Assembly: GCA_031316255.1 (NCBI GenBank)
Contig: JALDQW010000001.1
Span: 3,133,485-3,197,484 of the forward strand
Reading direction: 5' to 3'
Length of the DNA stretch: 64,000 nucleotides
Origin: Nitrosomonas sp.
Lineage (GTDB): Bacteria; Pseudomonadota; Gammaproteobacteria; Burkholderiales; Nitrosomonadaceae
In this document: piece by piece, positions 58,055-64,000 of the stretch
Position numbering within the stretch: the first letter of the stretch is position 1
Layout of the letters: each line of letters opens with the position of its first letter
Position numbers and translations under genes: made by a program
Notes under the pieces: model-generated
Seen by the model: only the letters and a program-made list of their open reading frames with translations
Databases searched by the model: none
Told to the model about the DNA's origin: nothing

Positions 58055-59218
58055 TTATAAACACTTCCACGGTTCTTCTTTACACATTTGCATCAACCGG
58101 CGCAGCTCAATACCTTTTCTGAAGAGTTCGGGTTCGGTCAAATGTTCCAGGTGTTTATGCGCTTGTGGAAAACGGTTGCTGGAGAAATAGGCATACGCCA
58201 ACGCGTAACGTACATGCTGGTCTTCCAGCAGTCCCGTGCGGTACAGGCTGGATTCCATGTTGGCGGCGCGCTCGTACTGCTTGAGCGCCAGCAGAATAGA
58301 CAAGCGTTGCTTGAACTTGACCGATTGATCCCGCACGCCTTCATTCAGCGTCAGGGCCTTATGAAAGCGGTTTGCACGGCGGTAAACTTCTGCGGCTTCC
58401 GACAGCAGCTCCGGATTCAGTAATGCCGCCTGTTCAAGAATGAACGCCGCCGAATTGAGCTGTCCCTGATCAAGATACGTGTGTGCGAGCAGTTTCGCAA
58501 CCATTTCGTTATTCGGGAATTGCAATCGGGCAATTTCAAGTATCGCCAGCGCTTCCTGGTACTGCCTGCTCAGCCGCAGCGCATTGCCTATGGCGATATA
58601 ATCTTCTGCGGCGGCTTTCGATTGCGCCAGGTATCGCCTGCCCAGTTGAGCCGCTTCATGAAACAGCTCAAGCTCGACAAAATAAAACACCTGGCGTCTG
58701 AGAAAGCTGTAATCCTGGGGATACAAGCGTTGCCCTTCAATGAGTGTATTGATGGCGGCATCGGGTTTTTCCAGATGCCAGTAGGCCTGTGCTTTTAATA
58801 CGATCAGGTCGGCTCTGCTGGCATGCTCGCCGGATTTGCCTATCGCCTGGATTGTGTGTTGGTATTCCTTGAGCGCATAGTGCGCCTGCGCCAGATAAAC
58901 AAAAATAACGGTTTCCGTTTGTCCGTTTTGAATGGCCCGCTGCAAACTGTCTTTGGCCGCAATGAAATCGTTCAGATTCAAATACGCCAGGCCCTGCAGC
59001 GTATAAAACCGCGCCAAATCGGTTTTTTCATCTTCGAGATCGACACTCTGCAAGGCGAGCAAGGCACGGTCGCTGTGACCGTCCCGGAGCATCACCGCTG
59101 CCAGTTCCAGAAAATCGCTCGACTGTGTCCGGTTTTCATCTGCCCAGACTATGCCGTTCAACATCCCCAGCAAGACAACCATGCTGAACAGGGTTAGGCA
59201 TCGGATTCTCAGAAACAT
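58055..59218 (-). CDS. TPR protein of the TonB cluster
   Basis: 387 residues with an N-terminal signal peptide (about 1-26) and about nine tetratricopeptide-like repeats (FYTLQGLAYLNLNDFIAAKD, IFVYLAQAHYALKEYQHTIQ, YIAIGNALRLSRQYQEALAI, VAKLLAHTYLDQGQLNSAAF). A few residues at the end contain a Cys (MQMCKEEPWKC). TPR proteins of this kind are common in TtpC/DUF3450 clusters and are presumed periplasmic scaffolds. It lies between tonB (39 bp) and the receptor gene (43 bp). Confidence 0.88.
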   Translation of the reverse strand: MFLRIRCLTLFSMVVLLGMLNGIVWADENRTQSSDFLELAAVMLRDGHSDRALLALQSVDLEDEKTDLARFYTLQGLAYLNLNDFIAAKDSLQRAIQNGQTETVIFVYLAQAHYALKEYQHTIQAIGKSGEHASRADLIVLKAQAYWHLEKPDAAINTLIEGQRLYPQDYSFLRRQVFYFVELELFHEAAQLGRRYLAQSKAAAEDYIAIGNALRLSRQYQEALAILEIARLQFPNNEMVAKLLAHTYLDQGQLNSAAFILEQAALLNPELLSEAAEVYRRANRFHKALTLNEGVRDQSVKFKQRLSILLALKQYERAANMESSLYRTGLLEDQHVRYALAYAYFSSNRFPQAHKHLEHLTEPELFRKGIELRRLMQMCKEEPWKCL

Positions 59219-59257
59219 AAGGCGCCTACAGCTTGATAGTCTGAATACTCAATCCGA

Positions 59258-59932
59258 TCACGACAAATCAAAACGAATCCGCTGCTTTGCCCACACCCTG
59301 ACGACATCACCCTGATATTTTGCCGGTTCAAACTGCCACGAACGGATACCCTGTAATGCCGCTGCGTCAAATACCCCGGACGGGCTGGACTCGAGCACCT
59401 GAACCTGGTCTACCGAGCCTTTCTCGCTGACCAGTATCGATAAAACCACATACCCTCTGATACCGTTCTTTTTGGCCGACGGTGGGTACCTGAAGCTGCC
59501 TTGCGAAACCGCTCTTGGCGGCACATCGACCAGATCAGCGGTCATGACGGCATTGCCCGTATTGCCGATGAGCGAATCGTCGAGTTCACCAATCTGCCCG
59601 GCGTTCAACCCCAGCAGTCCAAGATCGATTCCCGAAAGTGCGGTATCAAGACCGGTAAAAGGCGCTGGCGCCTGAGATGGGGTGATGCGTCTTGGCGGCT
59701 CCACTTTTTTGATTTCTTTCTTGGGTTCTTCCTGAATTTGTTTGACCATGGCGATTTCGGTGACTTCCTGCACCGGCGTCTTGTCAACTTTGCCGATAAA
59801 CTGATTCATCGCCAGAATCAGGCTAAAAACCAGCACCGGGCCAATGAGCATTGATACGATCGCAGCCCGGTGTTTACTGTTAAATTTAGAATGCTGTGTT
59901 GTTGTCATTGTCGTTGTCGTTATTGCCTGCAT
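59258..59932 (-). CDS. tonB: Energy transducer TonB
   Basis: 224 residues: an N-terminal membrane helix (about 27-46, IVSMLIGPVLVFSLILAM), a Pro/Glu/Lys-rich linker (QEEPKKEIKKVEPPRR), and the C-terminal TonB domain (about 140-224: FRYPPSAKKNGIRGYVVLSI, VLESSPSGVFDAAALQGIRS, WQFEPAKYQGDVVRVWAKQR). It links the ExbB/ExbD motor to the outer-membrane receptor. It starts 6 bp after exbD. Confidence 0.95.
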   Translation of the reverse strand: MQAITTTTMTTTQHSKFNSKHRAAIVSMLIGPVLVFSLILAMNQFIGKVDKTPVQEVTEIAMVKQIQEEPKKEIKKVEPPRRITPSQAPAPFTGLDTALSGIDLGLLGLNAGQIGELDDSLIGNTGNAVMTADLVDVPPRAVSQGSFRYPPSAKKNGIRGYVVLSILVSEKGSVDQVQVLESSPSGVFDAAALQGIRSWQFEPAKYQGDVVRVWAKQRIRFDLS

Positions 59933-59938
59933 GATTGG

Positions 59939-60346
59939 TTACCCCGCTTCTTTCTTGGTTGCCACACCCACACTTTCCGCGCCCGACAAGCGCGCCTGAT
60001 CGACTACTTCAACCAGTTTGCCCGCCGGAACACCTTCGTCTGTCACCACCAGAACCACTTTGCTGGTCGATGTGCTTAATAGATCACGTAATTTGCTTTG
60101 TATCAGCCACATGCGCACCGGTTCGCCATCGAGATAGGTGTCGCCATGCTGATCGACAAAAAGGCGAATCGCCTTGCTCGAAGCCGCTACCGCGCTACTC
60201 GCCTTGGGCCGTTCGAGTTCGAGTTTCATATCCTTGACAAATGTTGTCGTCACCATAAAAAAGATCAGCAGGATAAAAACGATATCGATCATCGGACCAA
60301 TATCGATGGTTGCGTCGGTTTCTATCGGATCGTCGTGATATTGCAT
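59939..60346 (-). CDS. exbD: Biopolymer transporter ExbD
   Basis: 135 residues with a single N-terminal membrane helix (about 17-37, IGPMIDIVFILLIFFMVTTTF) carrying the conserved Asp of the ExbD/TolR family, and a periplasmic domain with LELERPKASS, IRLFVDQHGDTYLDGEPV and VVLVVTDEGVPAGKLVEVVD. It forms the proton-driven motor with ExbB and lies 18 bp after it. Confidence 0.95.
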   Translation of the reverse strand: MQYHDDPIETDATIDIGPMIDIVFILLIFFMVTTTFVKDMKLELERPKASSAVAASSKAIRLFVDQHGDTYLDGEPVRMWLIQSKLRDLLSTSTSKVVLVVTDEGVPAGKLVEVVDQARLSGAESVGVATKKEAG

Positions 60347-60364
60347 GGTAAAAATCCTGTTTGA

Positions 60365-60991
60365 TTAATGGTTTAATGGCTGCGCCAGTGGTGCTGAGTG
60401 CACGCACAGCAGCTCTCTGATCTGTAATAATTCACGTTCGATTTTCTGCTGTTTTTTATGCAGCATGCTGTGAAAGAGCATGCCCGGAATGGCAACAGCC
60501 AGGCCTGTCTGGGTCGATATCAGCGCCTGCGATATGCCGCCTGCAATACCGCCAGACTGGGTAAACAGGGACATCGATCCCAATGAGTCGAAGGTTTCGA
60601 TCATGCCGGTTACCGTGCCCAACAGTCCGAGCAGCGGCGATATGATGACGATTGTTTTGGTCATCACCGAGAATTTCCGGATTTCCTTCAAATAGCCATA
60701 AAAAAACTCGTCCAGATAACGCCGCAGGCTTTTGACATTGCGCTTTCTCAGTAACACGCCTTGTTGAACGGCCTGCTCAACGATGCTGCAGGGTGTTTGA
60801 TTGCTGTTCCGGCTGTATACATCCAATATGTCGTAAAGCGTCATGGATCGTTTCGATTTCAGCGCCCAATAGCGGTAACCCAGTCCGTACCAGAGCAGCA
60901 GGGCGCATAAAAACAGCGGCGGCATGACGAAGCCGCCAGCAGCGAACAATTCCTGAACCAGCAGAAGATAGTCATGAACGTTTACAGACAT
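60365..60991 (-). CDS. exbB: MotA/TolQ/ExbB proton channel protein ExbB
   Basis: 208 residues with three membrane helices (about 12-35, 120-143 and 160-180). The TolQ/ExbB channel segment is clear: ISPLLGLLGTVTGMIETFDS and GISQALISTQTGLAVAIPGM. It is the shorter of two ExbB-type proteins in the operon; the longer is the TtpC-like gene directly upstream. Confidence 0.95.
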   Translation of the reverse strand: MSVNVHDYLLLVQELFAAGGFVMPPLFLCALLLWYGLGYRYWALKSKRSMTLYDILDVYSRNSNQTPCSIVEQAVQQGVLLRKRNVKSLRRYLDEFFYGYLKEIRKFSVMTKTIVIISPLLGLLGTVTGMIETFDSLGSMSLFTQSGGIAGGISQALISTQTGLAVAIPGMLFHSMLHKKQQKIERELLQIRELLCVHSAPLAQPLNH

Positions 60992-61002
60992 GTCACTGTT
61001 TC

Positions 61003-62532
61003 CTAGACTGCCGGATTACCCACTGCCGGCGTCACAGGGTTTGGCGTAAACGTTTTATCATTGTCTTGCGGCGGCTCCGGTTCCGATACCGGTCTGCCCA
61101 GAAAGGCATTGGTCACTCTGAGCGCCGAGTGCTCCATATCCCGTTTGATATTCCTCGCCCATGCCGATAAAACCGAACCCACCAGCAGCGCCGGAATAGC
61201 CACAATCAAACCCAGTTTGGTCGTCACCAGCGCTATCGATATACCGCCGGACAGTAACTTGGGATCGCCGGTGCCGAACTCGGTGATAACATCAAAGGTG
61301 GCGATCATGCCGGTCACGGTGCCAAGCAGACCCAGCAACGGGGAAACCGAGGCAATCACTAAAATGGCGGAACCGAAACGGTCCAGCGCGCCGGATTCAC
61401 GTAAAATCGCCTCATGCACGACGCTTTCCATGTGATCGCGGTCGTCTTTGAGATGACGCAGTGTGTTGGATAAAACGCGTGCTATGGCGGAAGAATCGGT
61501 TTCACAGCTTTTTTTCGCGCCTTCCAGATCGCCGTCTATGACCTGTTGTATCACCTGATCGGAAATCTGCTGCGTATTCGCGCTGTTTGATCGCAGCAGA
61601 TAAATCCGCACAAATACCAGCAACACCACCAGTCCACCGAGACCCACGATGACCCAGCCGATGATGCCGCCTGAGTTGATGATTTCAAGCACGGTTTTTT
61701 CCGCCATTTCATCGATGGCTTGTGTGCGTGACTCGAATATAAACAGTTGCAGCGTCTTGGGCTGTTGGTTTTTACTGAGTGCGATCGCGCTGTCGGCGCC
61801 GGGTTCACGCCAGATTTTGAAATGATTGTCGCCCGCCGGAACCAGTATGCCGCTGCCATCAGCGCTTATGCCATAGGCGGCAATATTGCCCAACCGGATA
61901 ATGCTGCCCTGGGTCTGCTGACCGCTTTCAAGAAAAAATTCACCTGGCGCGGCCTGGATTGCGCTGAGCTTGCGCAGTATCGACAACCCCTGGCTAAAGA
62001 TTTGCGCCACTTTTTTAACGTCATTGCCTGCCGTTTCCATCAATGACGCAGGCAACTCGATGTCATGGTTTTTTAGCGTAACGCTTGCCTGTGCATAGGT
62101 GATCTCCAGCGCATCGCTGCGCTCCAATGCCGCCGCTTCGCTACGTTCCGCCTCAATCAGCTGCGCATTGAGTTGGTCAATTTTGGCGGATCGCTCGACT
62201 GAACCGCGCTCCAATACACTGATTCGTTGATTCAGGGTACGGTCTTCGCCTTGAGTACTCGATTTGTACTGCCTTAAACGTTCCGTCAGTTCCCTTTTTT
62301 GCGCCGCCAGAAATGCATATTCGCGTTTGTACGCGGTTTCCAGATCTATTTTTTGTTGTGCCGGCGATGACTGCTGCGCATTTGCGCCGTTCGCAGGTTC
62401 TGCCGCAGGTGCGGGCGCTGCAACCGGTTCGGACGCCACACTGACAGATTCTTCGGCATGCGCCGAAACGGAAACACCGGCAAATAGAATTACAATTGCC
62501 AGAATCGATAACGGGGATAAAAACTTGTTCAT
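61003..62532 (-). CDS. TtpC-like protein (long ExbB-family component)
   Basis: 509 residues: a signal peptide (about 1-27), a Pro/Ala-rich stretch, a long periplasmic coiled coil (about 65-175: RTLNQRISVLERGSVERSAK and LNAQLIEAERSEAAALERSD), a beta domain, and a MotA/ExbB channel domain from about 290 (GWVIVGLGGLVVLLVFVRIY, VSPLLGLLGTVTGMIATFDV, GISIALVTTKLGLIVAIPAL). This is the plan of TtpC, the extra component of TonB2 systems described in Vibrio. It lies between DUF3450 and exbB, as in other such operons. Confidence 0.93.
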   Translation of the reverse strand: MNKFLSPLSILAIVILFAGVSVSAHAEESVSVASEPVAAPAPAAEPANGANAQQSSPAQQKIDLETAYKREYAFLAAQKRELTERLRQYKSSTQGEDRTLNQRISVLERGSVERSAKIDQLNAQLIEAERSEAAALERSDALEITYAQASVTLKNHDIELPASLMETAGNDVKKVAQIFSQGLSILRKLSAIQAAPGEFFLESGQQTQGSIIRLGNIAAYGISADGSGILVPAGDNHFKIWREPGADSAIALSKNQQPKTLQLFIFESRTQAIDEMAEKTVLEIINSGGIIGWVIVGLGGLVVLLVFVRIYLLRSNSANTQQISDQVIQQVIDGDLEGAKKSCETDSSAIARVLSNTLRHLKDDRDHMESVVHEAILRESGALDRFGSAILVIASVSPLLGLLGTVTGMIATFDVITEFGTGDPKLLSGGISIALVTTKLGLIVAIPALLVGSVLSAWARNIKRDMEHSALRVTNAFLGRPVSEPEPPQDNDKTFTPNPVTPAVGNPAV

Positions 62533-62535
62533 TTT

Positions 62536-63324
62536 TTATTGGCTGAGTGGATTGGGTAATTCAAAATAGCCCTGGCGGATTTGCTTTTTGAGTGCATCAA
62601 ACAACTTTGCAATACGCTGTATGTCGCCAGTAGCACTTGCCGCCTCAAATTTCCACGCACCGTTTTCGGATTTTCTGGCCATTCCCGCCCTGTTGTCACG
62701 CGTCTGGAAAAACAAAAATACCGTGCCGAGCTTTGCCACGTCAGCCAGCACTTTCTCTCCATCCAGCGAAATGGTTTGTTGATAAAGACCGTTTTCCTTG
62801 CTCAGGCGTATTTCATCTTCAATCAATGCCCATGCCTGATTGACTGCCTTATTGGGATCAACGAGTTGATTGGTGAGATTGTCTTCGAGTGTTTTAATCG
62901 CTTTGATCCGGTCTTCGATTTTGAACGGAAATCCGGTGAGAACATAGTGCTTGTAAGCGGCCAGCACCTTAAGCAAAATCGGTTTTAACTGCTCGCCGGA
63001 TTGCTCGGCCTGCAGTGAGGCTTCCGATAATTTCGCAAGCGAATGCTCCAGTTTCTCGATCGCCGTGTTTTGCCTGCGTTCCTCAACACTTAAATCCGCC
63101 AGTTGCGACGACAACGAGGTAATCCTGCTGGCATGTTTTTCTTTTTCCAGATCCAGTTCAGTCTGCAAGGCTTCAACTTCACCGCGGATTTTTGCCAGCG
63201 ACTGCGCCAGATTCTCCAGACTCGACGCTTTCGCAATTGCCACAGGTATAAACCATGCCGCCAATAACAAAACCAACATCCGGATAAAAGATATCCACGA
63301 ATATTTCAACATAAATTCATTCAT
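62536..63324 (-). CDS. DUF3450 periplasmic coiled-coil protein
   Basis: 262 residues: a hydrophobic signal or anchor (about 10-32), a coiled coil (about 35-115: LEKEKHASRITSLSSQLADL then EKLEHSLAKLSEASLQAEQS), and a C-terminal domain with GEKVLADVAKLGTVFLFFQT, ENGAWKFEAAS and IRQGYFELPNP. DUF3450 is the first gene of TtpC-type TonB operons and is found almost only there; its role is thought to be structural. It heads this operon; the 297 bp upstream must contain the promoter. Confidence 0.92.
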   Translation of the reverse strand: MNEFMLKYSWISFIRMLVLLLAAWFIPVAIAKASSLENLAQSLAKIRGEVEALQTELDLEKEKHASRITSLSSQLADLSVEERRQNTAIEKLEHSLAKLSEASLQAEQSGEQLKPILLKVLAAYKHYVLTGFPFKIEDRIKAIKTLEDNLTNQLVDPNKAVNQAWALIEDEIRLSKENGLYQQTISLDGEKVLADVAKLGTVFLFFQTRDNRAGMARKSENGAWKFEAASATGDIQRIAKLFDALKKQIRQGYFELPNPLSQ

Positions 63325-63621
63325 TTAAACTCAGTAACTTATAAATCGCTTAACGCCAGACAGATCAAACCTCAGTTACATCCAGTCTGCTGGCTATTCA
63401 TGCTCGAATCCTACTGAGTGAATGTTGCAGTTTTATGACAACGATATGAATTGTTGCGTAGCAGGATTACTGGTTGACTGAAAATTATGACAAGCAGATT
63501 CATGGTGTTTATAAAAATCTCCGGATTACAGCGAATAATCAAGAAAATACCTATCTGGTCGTTATTCATTCACATCGAATGTATTGTTAACCAACTGTTA
63601 TAACAAGAAACATAACCATCT

Positions 63622-64000
63622 ATGAATATTCTCAATTTAAAAAACATGTCCGTTTTAATCATTGAAGACTTCGACAAAATGCGTCTTCTTGTCCGCGACA
63701 TTCTCTCACCATTAATGCCCGAGAAAATTGTCATGGCCAGAAACGGCAAGGAAGCTATTGAATTGCTTGAGAAACAACGATTTGATATAGTCTTTTGCGA
63801 TTACAAACTCGGCGGCGGAAAAGATGGGCAACAGATTCTCGAAGAAGCCCGTCATCGTAACCTGATCGGTTACAACGCGATTTTCATCATCATTACCGCT
63901 GAAAACACTTCTACAATGGTCATGGGCGCGATTGATTATTTACCCGACGATTACATCTCCAAACCGTTTACACCGTCAGAATTACAGAATCGCCTGGAAA
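63622..64000 (+). CDS. Response regulator receiver (start of gene; runs off the right edge)
   Basis: The first 126 codons of a receiver domain: Glu15/Asp16 (LIIEDFDKMR), phospho-acceptor Asp60 (FCDYKLGGGKDG), Thr92 (IITAENTS) and Lys114 (YISKPFTPSEL). The sequence KLGGGKDGQQILEEARH and the MVMGAIDYLPDDYISKPF stretch resemble regulators that have a C-terminal TPR module, but the rest lies outside the window. It is divergent from the TonB operon across 297 bp. Confidence 0.9.
   Translation, partial: MNILNLKNMSVLIIEDFDKMRLLVRDILSPLMPEKIVMARNGKEAIELLEKQRFDIVFCDYKLGGGKDGQQILEEARHRNLIGYNAIFIIITAENTSTMVMGAIDYLPDDYISKPFTPSELQNRLE

Noticed and set aside
63325..63621. Operator or riboswitch between the TonB operon and the response regulator
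   Set aside because: I looked for repeats and hairpins in the 297 bp and found nothing convincing, though promoters must be present.

Overview
The window reads as a piece of a Gram-negative proteobacterial chromosome. My best guess is a betaproteobacterium of the Nitrosomonas type. This is an inference from the mix of genes (PAS-rich chemotaxis receptors, a PEP-CTERM protein, a cupredoxin/DUF411/cytochrome c cluster, cutA-dsbD, ttcA) and from a moderate, patchy GC content. No rRNA or other marker is present to prove it. No tRNA, rRNA or CRISPR array was recognised.

Layout. (1) 1-10781, minus strand: a chemotaxis operon reading EAL-HDOD protein, CheZ-like protein, CheY, a soluble four-PAS chemoreceptor, CheA, CheW and a membrane chemoreceptor that runs off the left edge. 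The four-PAS receptor is cut in two by a 1335-bp IS5-like element; removing the element and one 4-bp target duplication restores a 918-codon frame. (2) 11702-28909, plus strand: the baseplate and assembly half of an extracellular contractile injection system (eCIS): gp25-like wedge, two large baseplate proteins, a fibre-like protein, a small duplicated protein, a 1516-residue tape-measure-type protein, an AAA+ ATPase and a translationally coupled lipoprotein with a glycosidase-18-like barrel and C-terminal membrane helices. Sheath, tube, LysM and spike genes are not in the window. (3) 28910-32700: a patchwork of orphans, including an AT-rich four-helix membrane/coiled-coil gene and a PEP-CTERM protein. 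(4) 32822-37370, minus: FadD- and FadE-type fatty-acid genes, then dapE on plus. (5) 38750-43624: a two-component system (GAF-GAF histidine kinase, LuxR-type regulator) flanked by two paralogous small exported proteins. Three near-identical promoter/operator modules lie in this region; two sit upstream of the paralogs and the third faces a stretch with no protein gene. (6) 43760-52736: glpK, a small membrane protein, cutA, dsbD, a TlpA-like thioredoxin, ttcA, a copper-type trio and guaD. (7) 52767-52907: a 141-bp MITE whose ends match the IS element, sitting inside a perfect inverted repeat. (8) 52996-63324, minus, clearly GC-richer: a TtpC-type TonB energising cluster (DUF3450, TtpC-like, ExbB, ExbD, TonB, TPR protein) with its TonB-dependent receptor and a secreted beta-helix protein. 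(9) 63622-end: the start of a response regulator.

How the parts fit. Region 1 is one signalling pathway, from receptors through CheW/CheA to CheY and the CheZ-like protein; the IS has probably removed one of its receptors. Region 2 supplies baseplate, length control and an assembly ATPase for an injection machine whose moving parts must be encoded elsewhere, or may have been lost. Region 5 looks like a small self-contained regulon: the regulator, two exported proteins and possibly an unannotated RNA share one promoter architecture. Region 8 carries a complete energy chain from the inner-membrane ExbB/ExbD motor to one outer-membrane receptor, with its likely surface partner.
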